Assembly: GCA_001839685.1 (NCBI GenBank)
Contig: MLAK01000879.1
Location: forward strand, 1 to 49,584
Origin: Tritrichomonas foetus
Lineage: Eukaryota > Parabasalia > Tritrichomonadida > Tritrichomonadidae
DNA length: 49,584 nt
Reading direction: 5' to 3'
Part shown: one piece after another, positions 1-9,652 of the stretch
How positions within the stretch are numbered: position 1 is the first letter of the stretch
Layout: the number at the start of each line of letters is the position of its first letter
Translations under genes and position numbers: made by a program
Notes under the pieces: model-generated
The model's input: the letters and a program-made list of their open reading frames with translations, nothing else
What the model was told of the DNA's origin: nothing
The model's database searches: none

Positions 1-1129
1 CAGCGATTCATAAGATAAAAATCATGTTTATTGGATAATATAGCAATAAGAATAATATAAAGAATACAGAAATGAAATGAGACCCATATAAATTCTATTT
101 TTACTTGTGATGAATTCTTTGTATGGTTTCTTTTTCAGATATTGGTGGTTTTTGAAAAAATATTTTCTGAAAAAATTATAGATTTGTTCTTCTTTAGATT
201 TCTTCCATAAAATAAGAACATATTTACGAGATACAAACAAATTAATTGTCATTTCAATTCAATGGCATTCAATAATTAATTTAAAAATATTTATTGAAAT
301 AGTCCGAGTCAGAATTTCTGAAATACTACTCGAGTAGTTTACAAGTATCAGAATTTTGGTGATGTGAATGAATTGTGCCAATATTTGAGAAGTTTCGAGA
401 AATTCAAAAATCAAAAATTCTAACAATTTTAACTTATCTTTTTTTTTTCGTCTAACAAACAGAGATTTTTTAATATACCACTATGAATTACATTAGTTGG
501 GTTCTATTGAGGCGATATCGTTGTCTGTTTATCATTTTTGATTTTTTTTTATGATAATGAACGAATGAGGAAAAGAGGATTAGATTTAAAGAAAAAGTTA
601 GAATATTTGAAATAAAAAATAAAATCCTTACAAAGTTTTAACAGATTGATAACCATCGAACAAGTGTTCAAAATAACTGATTATATATAAAAATTCGGTA
701 TGAAGTTAAAGTTTTTATTTTTATTTTCTGAAGCTCTCATTTCCAAAAAAAAAAATTAGAATCGATAAAAATCACTTTGCGATTTTACCGTAATCATTAT
801 GAATAATATTTACAAAGATTTTGATGAATGTGACGCAAAAGCTAAATCTTTATATAATAGTTCAATAATTGAAAAGTCTTTTATCTCTTTAAATCAAATC
901 ATATATTTTCATTCTGTGTATTTAGTTTGAGAAGTGTGACTTTCAAGCAACTTGATTGTTCAATGTATTGTTTATGGAAATTTGCTTCAGTTATTTTCGA
1001 AATAGTATTAATAACCAAAAATTTCCTGTGAGAGAACTATGAAAATAATGAATCAAAGGGTAACAGTTTATCAACATCAATCAAATTATGTTATTTATTG
1101 ATTAGAAAAAAACAATGAAAAGAAAAAAG
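1..1129. other. AT-rich intergenic region, no gene supported
   Basis: Stop-rich, very AT-rich sequence with poly(A)/poly(T) tracts. One short minus-strand ORF at the left edge (28-252) is Lys/Tyr/Phe-rich, as expected of random AT-rich sequence, and has no recognisable domain. I see no other structure apart from the terminator of the tRNA at the right end. Confidence 0.6.
1123..1128 (-). terminator. RNA polymerase III T-run terminator of the tRNA gene
   Basis: On the minus strand a run of six T follows the tRNA 3' end after one base, and further T-runs lie just beyond. This is the standard pol III stop. Confidence 0.75.
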
Positions 1130-1201
1130 CTCGCTGGCCGGGAATCGAACCCGGGTCACAGGAACGACAATCCTACATGATACCATTACACTACCAGCGA
1201 G
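1130..1201 (-). tRNA. tRNA-Asp (anticodon GTC)
   Basis: The minus strand folds into a 72-base cloverleaf. The 7-bp acceptor stem CTCGCTG/CAGCGAG is perfect. The T arm CCGGG-TTCGATT-CCCGG is perfect and carries the B box GGTTCGATTCC. The D loop contains AATGGTAT (A box region). The anticodon arm is TAGGA-TTGTCGT-TCCTG, with U33, anticodon GTC and G37, which reads Asp codons. No intron is present and CCA is not encoded, as usual in eukaryotic nuclear tRNA genes. The gene lies 184 bases downstream of the convergently placed end of the PAS-protein gene, which is also on the minus strand. Confidence 0.97.
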
Positions 1202-1385
1202 ATCGATTTTTTAAATATATGATATCTGGCAATACATATTATTTATTTTATGATCATCATTCATTTTCTATTATATTCTTCATCGATCTTATTAATAACA
1301 ATCAAAAATTAGATGAATTACATATAATTTTTATTAATAACAAACATCAATTCAAAGAAAACTTCATTAATTCACAAACTCCATC

Positions 1386-4300
1386 TTATTCAATATCCAT
1401 CAACGCTAGTTCATAAGGCAAATCACACGACATTTTGCTGTAGGTAGTTTCATCATTGTACTGTTCGAGATTTGAAGTTATGATTATTTTATTTGGCTTA
1501 AGAAGCTCAATAAGTGCAGGAATATCATGAAAAATTGGGGCATAAGGTTCAATTGTCATTGTTGGAATAAACTGTTTTGCATCTTCAATAGAAAATCCCT
1601 GGCGTGCCATTTCTGAAGGTACTTGTGGTGGTGCAAATAATGCCACATCAACGTCATTCCCTTTAAACATTAATCCAGAATTCATTGATTGATCAACATT
1701 GAAATATCGAACAAGGAATTCCCAAGCAACTTCAAATAACATATCTTCATTACCGCTATTATCTACAAATAATATACAAGCATGTGAACAAGATACATCT
1801 AAAACTATAGCATTGGAGTTTCCATTCAAATATGAAACAACAATTTCAACTTTCTCCTTAATTTCAGAAAGATCCATCCCAACGTTCATTGCAGAATAAT
1901 CTTCAGGTCTTGGTGAAGTTACATAAGTCAGGATATAATCATTAAAGTGCATAGTTGTATATTTATCTTCATCATTCATTTCGTTAAATAGAGAAATTGG
2001 GAAAGAAGAATGTAATGTAAAATCAAATATTTCTTTGTGCTTTTGAATAAGCATATCATAGTAAAAGTAATCAGTCATAGACTTACATTCAACGACAAAG
2101 AAGTCTAAATCATCGATTTCTGCAAGTGATGCACGAACATGAAGCTGAACTTCAGAGCCATCGCTGGATCGTCCAAGAAGATCACGAGTAAAAACAGGAT
2201 CAGCTTGTCTTTTTCGAATATTTGTAAGTTGTTGATAGAAACTCATGGAATTATGCGATACATTGTTAGACATAGCCTTAGGAATCAAAATAGATAGCGG
2301 CTGTCCGATTAATTGTTCAGCTCTATAGCCAAATAAAGTTTGTACACCGCGTGTGAATGCAACAATCATCATTCTTTCAGTAATGACTATCACAGAAAGT
2401 CCAGCATCATCATAAACAGAGAAGAATGAACGTGCAACAGTTTTCTTATTCTCTGTTTCTTCACTTTCTATAATATAATCCATCAAACATTGGTGTGATG
2501 CAATAAACTTAGGCTGAAGAACTTGGAATAATCTAGATATTTGTTGACTCATTGAAGAAAACTCCAGGATTCTCCAAGATTCCAAAAATATAATACATAA
2601 AAGAAGAATAATGTAAAATCCAATTTCTATCATACAAAAGAGAGTTAATTCACAACATGTCAATATAGAAAAATTATCAAATTCTTGAGCAATAGCATTA
2701 AAATCATCCATTAAATGAGTCATATAAAGATGTTGAATGTTTCTAAATAATCGTGAATCAGTAGTGGAATTTCTTGCTGAAGTTAAAGCATAAAACAAGA
2801 AAACACTAATTTGTCTTGATAATGGCCAACAGCTTTCAATATCATGGATCGAAAAATTACTGTCACCGATCTTTGTACACCTTTCACTTTCGACAAGAAC
2901 AGGATCACTGTTCCACAATTGTCTTATATTTAATGGAGAAATAGCTATCGTCATAACAGATAGCGCATCAATCATTTTGCTTTCAATATCATGTAAATTC
3001 GCAATAAGAATTTCATTTTCTCTATCGTCATAATAGCGAAGTAGAGAAATGATTTCAAGGCTCACATGTTGTGTTAAATTACCAATTTCAATAATTGCTT
3101 CACATTCATTCATAATATCGCCATATTTTTCAATTATCAATTGATAAATGAAAAAGAATTGGAGCAGAAATATGAAATGAATAAGAATAGTATATGCAGA
3201 TGTAACCCAATATTTAGCTTTAAAGTGAAACTTGTCTGGTTTTTCTAGTGTTTCAAAATCTTGATCAGTGTATGGATTTTTCAATGGTCGAAAATGGCGT
3301 TTTAGCATCAAATAAATATGATGTTCCTTTAGAACATTTAATAAAAACGAAAAACAAATAGAAATGAAAATAATTATAGCAATTACAACATAAAGATACC
3401 ATGGTCTTGAGACAGTGTTTTTTCTCATATCATCAATATATGCTTTGTACTTTTGCAGGGATATCCCAAGCTGAATTTGCATTGATGTAGAAATGTTAAA
3501 GAACATATCCTGTGAAGAACGCGTAAAGTTAGCATAAGTATTATAGCATTTATCAGATTCTTTATCAGGATTCATTTGCATTATTTGACTTAAGTAAAGA
3601 ATCAAAGATGATCTTAAATCAATTTTTGTGTCACGCATTAAATTTGTTTCATTTTCAAAAGGAAGCAAATATACTTGTGGATCATACCATGATGTATAAA
3701 GTTTTTCAATAATATCACTTTCACGAAAAGTTGTCATTGCATTCGAAAATGATTCTAATTTTTTATGTGTATCAATTGCAGTTTCGCCAAGCCTATCTGT
3801 AATATCTTTAATAGTCATACATTGTATTCCTTCAGGTTCTCGAAACGGAACTCCCATTGCTTCGAATATTTCATCACAATCATAATAAATAAATTCGGTG
3901 CAATTACTTATATGCTTCAATGCAATATTTAAAATGGCCCATTGTAGTGAAATTTGACGCATTTGGTCAAAAGCTTTTGGAATTAACGAAATAAAACGAA
4001 TTTCATCAAGCATATCGAAAACAGGATAGGATAAAATAGAGAACACTGCTGCAAATAACATGAAATAAAAAATTGCACTAAAGAGAAACTTTAGAGGAAG
4101 AGGTTTTTCTAAAAATTTATGAAGATTATTTGATATCTGCGTCATTGTTCGACTATCAGTTGTATCAGAAAGTGTTGTTGTAGTATTATCTTCTTTTCGT
4201 CGCATATCATAAGACATTTGTTGTTGTTTGATGAATCTCGAGTATCTCTGTTGAATATCACAGGTAATATTTGCTGGAACTATTGCAGGCATGTCAGAAT

Positions 4301-5843
4301 GAAGGTGTTTTCTTCTGGTCATAAAAAAGTTTATTTCCAAAAGTATAATTTTAGGATGGTATCGATAAAATTGCTTTAATTGCTCATAAATTCGACTTGC
4401 TTTCATAAAAGTATGCTTCATTTTATGAATACAATTTACACCTTCATTAACATTTCCAGCAATCATTACATCCCAGAATTTTTCTTGTAATTTAGTATAT
4501 TTATTAATCAGAGATTCAACTTTTCCAATTTTGGGAATTGCTATAGGAAGTGTCATAGTTTGTGCAAAAGAACGATAAAGTTCAAAAGCGATAAATTGTT
4601 TTGGCCAAGAAAGTGATTTAACTTGAGTTAACGCTGTTAAAGTCTGGTCAATTACCTTAGTTTCAATGTCACATGAATTTAGGATGATACAATAACAATA
4701 AATAATCAATAAATCATTTGTTGATTCCTTCTCATAAACACTTTTGACGTGGTGAAGTAAATGCGGATTCATTCCACCATACAAAAGTGCGGTTTGAACA
4801 TAGACAAATAATTCACGACCCACTGCTTTCTCAAATTTATTTGAATGTATCCGAGCAAGGATTTTTGCCTGTCGAAACAGACATAATAAATACATAGTTA
4901 CAGTAAAAATGAAAAAAACAACAACACATGTAGCAAAATAAGAAGCATTATTAAAAATTATACCGAAATAAGTGATCAAATAAATTAAAGGATTAAAAAT
5001 CATTGACAGTGATATAGAAAGCGTAATTGAAGTATCAAATATGCTGGAATAAGGTGCTTTCCAAATGGAAAATAATTGATATAGTCCAAAAATGCAGGAA
5101 AATACAATTCCAAACATAAAAGAATGTAATGTTTCAGCAGCAAGACTAAATGCCATTAATGTTGTATAAATAAGTGAATATTTTACATGGGTTAGATCTG
5201 GCAAAAGTCTTGATGGAATATGTCCCATAGATAGAAGTGGGGTTTGCAGAAGAAGGGGTGATGCCCATTCTGTTAGCGAATAATATCCTATGATAAGGAT
5301 AATTGAAAAGATGATCGTACAGGTGATATTCAGGTTGGATGAAATATCAGTTGATATCTCCCGAATTGTGAAACACAAATGAACAACAATCGGTACGTAA
5401 GCAGTAATTGGTGAAAAAATGATGAGAAGTCCACGGATGGACGATAGCGATCGAGGTAATCTGTAGCCAGCACAATATGCCCAGAAAATAATCAGTACGA
5501 ACGAAAGTAAAAAAAAGAAAACAACAATGTTCGTGAAAATTAAGTAACTGTACGTTTCGAGTGTGACTTTTGATAATGAAAAATGCTCGAAAAAATAGTA
5601 AACTTGGGTCAAAAAGTCAGTCTTACCTTTTATTGTTTGATCGACTATTGCTGGTGTGAAAGTTGCCATGAAAATCTGAAAGTGGGTAAAAATTATTACG
5701 AATTTGGAAAGCCAGACTAACGATGGAGAGGTCTGGAGAAGATGGGCAAAAAAGAAAAAACTTTTTCGAAAATCCAATACATTCTCGTTCCGGATTGAGA
5801 GTTTTTGTGGATCAGGGGGAATCATGATTTTTACATCATTCAT
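1386..5843 (-). CDS. Many-pass membrane protein with a PAS domain (trichomonad PAS/cyclase-like receptor)
   Basis: 1485 residues. The first ~320 residues hold roughly six to eight hydrophobic membrane segments; more follow near residues 580-600, 800-830, 880-910 and 1070-1100, giving ten or more in total. Residues ~1140-1265 form a PAS fold, with a recognisable FGYRAEQLIGQPLSILIP stretch and a following SSDGSEVQLHVRASL strand. In trichomonads this architecture normally ends in a class III adenylate/guanylate cyclase domain. Here the last ~200 residues are divergent. An ACILFVD strand and a later KGNDVDVALFAPP stretch could be remnants of the two metal-binding Asp segments, but the rest of the domain is missing, so catalytic activity is doubtful (inference). 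It is likely a sensory receptor of the plasma membrane or an internal membrane. The ATG follows an Inr-like TCATTG at a typical short distance. It is divergent from BBS9 across 281 bases. Confidence 0.88.
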   Translation of the reverse strand: MNDVKIMIPPDPQKLSIRNENVLDFRKSFFFFAHLLQTSPSLVWLSKFVIIFTHFQIFMATFTPAIVDQTIKGKTDFLTQVYYFFEHFSLSKVTLETYSYLIFTNIVVFFFLLSFVLIIFWAYCAGYRLPRSLSSIRGLLIIFSPITAYVPIVVHLCFTIREISTDISSNLNITCTIIFSIILIIGYYSLTEWASPLLLQTPLLSMGHIPSRLLPDLTHVKYSLIYTTLMAFSLAAETLHSFMFGIVFSCIFGLYQLFSIWKAPYSSIFDTSITLSISLSMIFNPLIYLITYFGIIFNNASYFATCVVVFFIFTVTMYLLCLFRQAKILARIHSNKFEKAVGRELFVYVQTALLYGGMNPHLLHHVKSVYEKESTNDLLIIYCYCIILNSCDIETKVIDQTLTALTQVKSLSWPKQFIAFELYRSFAQTMTLPIAIPKIGKVESLINKYTKLQEKFWDVMIAGNVNEGVNCIHKMKHTFMKASRIYEQLKQFYRYHPKIILLEINFFMTRRKHLHSDMPAIVPANITCDIQQRYSRFIKQQQMSYDMRRKEDNTTTTLSDTTDSRTMTQISNNLHKFLEKPLPLKFLFSAIFYFMLFAAVFSILSYPVFDMLDEIRFISLIPKAFDQMRQISLQWAILNIALKHISNCTEFIYYDCDEIFEAMGVPFREPEGIQCMTIKDITDRLGETAIDTHKKLESFSNAMTTFRESDIIEKLYTSWYDPQVYLLPFENETNLMRDTKIDLRSSLILYLSQIMQMNPDKESDKCYNTYANFTRSSQDMFFNISTSMQIQLGISLQKYKAYIDDMRKNTVSRPWYLYVVIAIIIFISICFSFLLNVLKEHHIYLMLKRHFRPLKNPYTDQDFETLEKPDKFHFKAKYWVTSAYTILIHFIFLLQFFFIYQLIIEKYGDIMNECEAIIEIGNLTQHVSLEIISLLRYYDDRENEILIANLHDIESKMIDALSVMTIAISPLNIRQLWNSDPVLVESERCTKIGDSNFSIHDIESCWPLSRQISVFLFYALTSARNSTTDSRLFRNIQHLYMTHLMDDFNAIAQEFDNFSILTCCELTLFCMIEIGFYIILLLCIIFLESWRILEFSSMSQQISRLFQVLQPKFIASHQCLMDYIIESEETENKKTVARSFFSVYDDAGLSVIVITERMMIVAFTRGVQTLFGYRAEQLIGQPLSILIPKAMSNNVSHNSMSFYQQLTNIRKRQADPVFTRDLLGRSSDGSEVQLHVRASLAEIDDLDFFVVECKSMTDYFYYDMLIQKHKEIFDFTLHSSFPISLFNEMNDEDKYTTMHFNDYILTYVTSPRPEDYSAMNVGMDLSEIKEKVEIVVSYLNGNSNAIVLDVSCSHACILFVDNSGNEDMLFEVAWEFLVRYFNVDQSMNSGLMFKGNDVDVALFAPPQVPSEMARQGFSIEDAKQFIPTMTIEPYAPIFHDIPALIELLKPNKIIITSNLEQYNDETTYSKMSCDLPYELALMDIE

Positions 5844-5846
5844 TGC

Positions 5847-5851
5847 AATGA
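5847..5851 (-). promoter_or_regulatory. Inr-like core promoter of the PAS-protein gene
   Basis: The minus strand reads TTTCATTGCA immediately before the ATG. It matches the trichomonad initiator TCA(+1)Y(T/A), with the predicted start base 6 nt upstream of the ATG. Short 5' UTRs are usual in trichomonads. The match is short, so chance agreement is possible. Confidence 0.5.
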
Positions 5852-6124
5852 AATTTTATAGCACACTTTTTGCGAAAAAAAAAAAAAAAAACTTTTTCAA
5901 TAAATATTTATGATCCAATTCAAATTTTTCATCATTTTTCAGAGATAATTTGAGAGAACGTTTTTTATTATTCCTCGATAAAATTCATCCAATATGAAAT
6001 TTTTCTGAAGAACCAAATCTGACTTTTTGTTGCATTATTTGCTCAAATTTGAGAGAAATCAGCCCATGTAATAATTGAAAAAGTTATCGATGTTGTTTAA
6101 TATTAATATCTTTTTAGGGAAAAA

Positions 6125-8380
6125 ATGTTTCACTTGAGAAATTTATGGGAATCTGATCGTTTTCCAAATGAAGAATTTAGCCCCGATGCATTCTGTTCAC
6201 TTACATTTGAACAGCAAACATGCTTAGTCACAGGAAGCTTTTCGGGAATTTTACGAATATATTTTCCTACCAAAGCGGGACCTTCTGCTCCACACACAGA
6301 AATTCCATTAAAGGCGCCAATACTCCAAATCGAATACGGCAATTTTATTAAAGGCTCGAATGAATCTTTGGCCATTTTATATCCAACGCGACTCGTCCTT
6401 TACGACATCAAGCAAGATCAAACAACAATGATAGTTCATGAAAATCAATCTTTTACGCTTTCTCACTCCCCCTATAATTTTATATCCACTCATTTAGAGG
6501 GAGCTTCAAAACCGAAACAAATCATTGTTCAATCAACTGATGGGTATTTAACAATATTGAGTACATTAACACCGGTTTCATACAAAATTCCTCACTTTTT
6601 CTTACCTGCTCCATTTTGCTATATTCCGATTTTAGAATCATTCATTTTTGCTTCATCCGATTATAAAATTGCATGCTATAGAAAAACTATAATTGCAGCA
6701 AATCATGGCGAGGGTGAACCAGTTGAAGAATGGAGTTACATATTTGGTGAACAAGTTGTTTCACTTCACTTTTGGCAAGCCAAGACAAAATTCGTATCTG
6801 CATCGAGTTTTGAAATTGCTGTTGTTGGTGAAAGAATGCTAGCAATTCTTAATGAAAGTGGGAGAATAAAATCAATTGCAAAACACAACGGAAATGCAGT
6901 CAATTCTCATGCTTATACTGCTGTAAATGAGAAAAATAAGAGCTGTAATAATTTGTTAATTTCCAGTTTTGATAAAAACATATGCGTATATTTAAACTTC
7001 CAAAAAGTGTGGCAGTTGACACTCGACCAGCCTGCAATTGCTGTCACCATTATTGACATTAAACCTAATCAAGGATTACTTGCCATTATGGGAATAGATG
7101 GCCAATTAATTGTTGGATACCTTGGAACTCATGATTCAAAAGGCTTAGGCCTTCCAAAACTTCCAATAATCACAGAAGAACAATTAAAAAAGCATATTGA
7201 AAAAGTCAACGAAAGAATAAATGGAGCACCCACACAAAATCTCCTTCAGGTTTTTGTGAACGTCTCCAGATCCTCACCCAAACACGTAGAAATTGTTCTT
7301 CAGTCACAAGGAAATACTTTAAATGATGTTAATTGCTTCATTGATACACCACCAACAATTACTTATGTCCCACCATTTTCTATTCCACAATTAAATAAAG
7401 ATGAAGCTACTTTCCAAATCGAATTGAATCCAACTGATTCACCACCTGCTCAACAAACAATTAAAATAAATGCAACATTCTCGACAAGCGAAAGGAGAAT
7501 TTTATCTAAGAATGTTGAATTTGATATTCCTTTTGAACTATTTGTAAGACGTGTTGAAACTCGTGTAAAAGGAAAAAATAAGTTAATTTTACATGCAAAT
7601 GGTGGATTTGCTACACTAGGTGAGCTCTTTCCCAATTTGGTTCTCAAAAGCCCCCATGAAATGTCACTTTCACTAACTAACGGAGATATTGTATCAATTT
7701 CTATTGATTCAAAAAATAAAAGATATAGGCTTGAATCAGATGAATACGGCGAACTTGGATTTGGCATTTCAATTCTTTCACATGCACTCCAAAAAGCTGC
7801 GAAAGCTACTTTATCATCTAAAGATAAAATATCAATTGCACCTTTATTAACTATAGCCAAAGAACATTATAATTTAAGATGTCAAGAAAGAGAACTTCAA
7901 AAGACAATTCATGCTAATGTTGGTGAACTTGAAAGTGTTCAAAAAGCATTAATCGTTCGATATGAAGCTGCAACACCTGAACCAATTAATGATCTGAATG
8001 AGCTTCTCACAAAAGTTACAGAAGTCATTAAAGAATCAACAAAACAATTGCTTGAACTTCAAGCGCAGATTAAAAAAGTTGCAGCACAAGTTGAAGCTCA
8101 TGTTTTCACAGTAATCAACATGCTGATTGTTGTTTATGGCTTAAGTGACAAAACCTCACAGCTTTTGAAATTATATATCCCACTAAATGTTCAAGATTGC
8201 TCACCAGGATGGGAAGAATGCGTCGTTGTATGCATCCCTGCACTTCTTAAGAAAATTGCCAGTGGAAAAGCAGGCCATAACTTCGGATCTACACCTGAAT
8301 TCCTCAGTAGTTTTGACGTTCTAGTTGATGCATTTGAAGCACTGATGAATTTCTTCGCATCAAAATACAATAGCAAGTAA
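6125..8380 (+). CDS. BBS9: BBS9 / PTHB1-like subunit of the BBSome
   Basis: 751 residues, against roughly 890 in animals. The N-terminus aligns by eye with PTHB1: a short lead containing LW, then an acidic EEF stretch, then TGSFSGILRIYFP (human GSFMGYLRIFSP), the APILQIEYGNFIKGS element, an IIVQSTDGYLTIL strand and the IFGEQVVSL region. These are blades of the N-terminal beta-propeller (about residues 1-350). A helical linker near 355-375 is followed by the beta-sandwich (GAE-like) part and then an alpha/beta platform and a helical C-terminus (about 580-751). Known role: BBS9 scaffolds the octameric BBSome, a coat that moves membrane cargo in cilia and flagella. The match of the N-terminus to the family supports this ATG. 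No Inr match is seen directly upstream; the TCTTTTTAG just before the start could be read as a 3' splice site, but no donor matching trichomonad introns is seen. Confidence 0.88.
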   Translation: MFHLRNLWESDRFPNEEFSPDAFCSLTFEQQTCLVTGSFSGILRIYFPTKAGPSAPHTEIPLKAPILQIEYGNFIKGSNESLAILYPTRLVLYDIKQDQTTMIVHENQSFTLSHSPYNFISTHLEGASKPKQIIVQSTDGYLTILSTLTPVSYKIPHFFLPAPFCYIPILESFIFASSDYKIACYRKTIIAANHGEGEPVEEWSYIFGEQVVSLHFWQAKTKFVSASSFEIAVVGERMLAILNESGRIKSIAKHNGNAVNSHAYTAVNEKNKSCNNLLISSFDKNICVYLNFQKVWQLTLDQPAIAVTIIDIKPNQGLLAIMGIDGQLIVGYLGTHDSKGLGLPKLPIITEEQLKKHIEKVNERINGAPTQNLLQVFVNVSRSSPKHVEIVLQSQGNTLNDVNCFIDTPPTITYVPPFSIPQLNKDEATFQIELNPTDSPPAQQTIKINATFSTSERRILSKNVEFDIPFELFVRRVETRVKGKNKLILHANGGFATLGELFPNLVLKSPHEMSLSLTNGDIVSISIDSKNKRYRLESDEYGELGFGISILSHALQKAAKATLSSKDKISIAPLLTIAKEHYNLRCQERELQKTIHANVGELESVQKALIVRYEAATPEPINDLNELLTKVTEVIKESTKQLLELQAQIKKVAAQVEAHVFTVINMLIVVYGLSDKTSQLLKLYIPLNVQDCSPGWEECVVVCIPALLKKIASGKAGHNFGSTPEFLSSFDVLVDAFEALMNFFASKYNSK

Positions 8381-8713
8381 CTTTATTTGTTTATAACTAA
8401 AAAAATCTCCAATATAATCTCGATTTTTCGATTTCGATTAGCTTTTTTCACTATTTTAAATATCATTAACCACAATGATGAAAGAGTACTCTTACAATCT
8501 CAAAAACTAGTGGCTAGAATAAACATCGTCAAACATATCTTTCATGATATTTGATCGTCATTAAGAATAAATAATCTATTGTGGAGATTTTAATTTTCGT
8601 CTCAACTTTTGGTCATTGTGCTGATATATAAAATAAACAAAACAAAATTTTGAATGAGAAGAATTTAGCAAACAAATAATACATTTTATTCATAATAATA
8701 AAAATCGTTCCCA
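8381..8713. other. Convergent intergenic gap between BBS9 and SmD3
   Basis: 333 bases of AT-rich sequence containing the 3' ends of two convergent genes. I see no ORF, RNA gene or repeat. Confidence 0.6.
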
Positions 8714-9046
8714 TTACGCATTTGGACGGGGCTTAACTGTCATAAATCCTCTCTTTAATTTTCCTGAGTGTTTTGCAGGTTTTCCTTCGCTATCAACAAT
8801 TTTGAAGAGTCTGGAATTTGAAAACATTTCTGGAACGTTGATGTAGAGAATACTCGAGCCTCTCAAATAAGCAGATTCGATCTGTTCAGAAGTGCCGTCC
8901 GGAAGAGTGTGAATTGCATCGCGAACCCAACAATTCATATTATCTTCAACTAGGTGTAAAATTCCTTGATACTTGTCACCGCTGACGAGTTCTACGGTTA
9001 TTTCGAATCCAGCTACTTCGTGTAGTAATTTTATTGGGACACTCAT
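8714..9046 (-). CDS. SNRPD3: Sm core protein D3 (SmD3)
   Basis: 110 residues, close to the usual size. It opens with VPIKLLHEVAGFEITVEL, which matches the SmD3 start (VPIKVLHEA). The Sm1 motif contains GDKYQGIL...EDNMNCWV and the Sm2 motif contains YLRGSSILYINVPEM, matching the IRGSKIRFLILPDM of SmD3. The C-terminus lacks the RG-dipeptide tail seen in animal SmD3 and ends in a short basic KPRPNA. Known role: one of seven Sm proteins forming the ring on U1, U2, U4 and U5 snRNAs. Its presence fits the small but real intron complement of trichomonads. No clear Inr is seen just upstream. It is divergent from the TRRAP-like gene. Confidence 0.92.
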   Translation of the reverse strand: MSVPIKLLHEVAGFEITVELVSGDKYQGILHLVEDNMNCWVRDAIHTLPDGTSEQIESAYLRGSSILYINVPEMFSNSRLFKIVDSEGKPAKHSGKLKRGFMTVKPRPNA

Positions 9047-9652
9047 GCGAAAAAAGAAATTAAGAAATTAAATTCTTATTTGGTTTCATAAAAGTGCTGA
9101 GATTTAAATGTAACCATCTTTTTTGTCTCTTTCTAGAAATTAACAATGGACATGTTTCGAAACGATTTCTTGTAAAAGCAATTCAAGTATAACTCTTGAT
9201 CAATATACAGAATGGTTTATGAATGCATCTACTAATGAGGAAGTGTTGCCAATCAAAATTCATTTGGATTCTAAATTCATGCTATTTTCAACACAAAATA
9301 TTACAATATAAATCAAAATTATTATCAGGAAGAAATGCTTTCTGTGAGGATATGCGTAAAACGACCTTATTCTCCAAATCAACTTTTGAGTACATTTCTG
9401 AATTCACAATCATACAAATTAATTTTAAAAGGTATTTTATATCCACATTATCTTGGTTATTTCTATATATTTTATTAAATAATTTAAATATTTGCTATTA
9501 TAACAAATGAATATAAATTAATATTGCATAAATTATATCTTTTTCAAATAGAATTTGGATATTATTCTTATTTTGTCTTTGAGAGAAATAATTCAGAAAA
9601 AATAATTCAAAACAATATTGAATTCAAAATAATCGTCATTATACGTGAACTG
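9047..9652. other. Divergent promoter region between SmD3 and the TRRAP-like gene
   Basis: About 600 bases of AT-rich sequence. The plus-strand frame is open from 9524, but that codon is TTG; the first ATG of the frame is at 9653. A 95-codon open stretch at 9223-9510 is of random AT-rich composition. Nothing else is recognised apart from the Inr near 9638. Confidence 0.6.
9636..9641 (+). promoter_or_regulatory. Inr-like core promoter of the TRRAP-like gene
   Basis: CGTCATTATAC holds TCA(+1)TTA, matching the trichomonad initiator, 15 nt before the ATG at 9653. This supports 9653 over any upstream non-ATG start. Confidence 0.6.

Noticed and set aside
28..252. 74-codon minus-strand ORF at the left edge
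   Set aside because: Lys/Tyr/Phe-rich composition typical of chance ORFs in AT-rich DNA; no domain and no promoter motif.
6061..6124. Possible intron acceptor (TCTTTTTAG) before the BBS9 ATG
   Set aside because: No GTAYGT donor or ACTAACACACAG-type branch/acceptor as known for trichomonad introns, and the protein start already fits the family.
9223..9510. 95-codon plus-strand ORF upstream of the TRRAP-like gene
   Set aside because: Random-looking, hydrophobic AT-rich composition; lies in the promoter gap; no recognisable motif.
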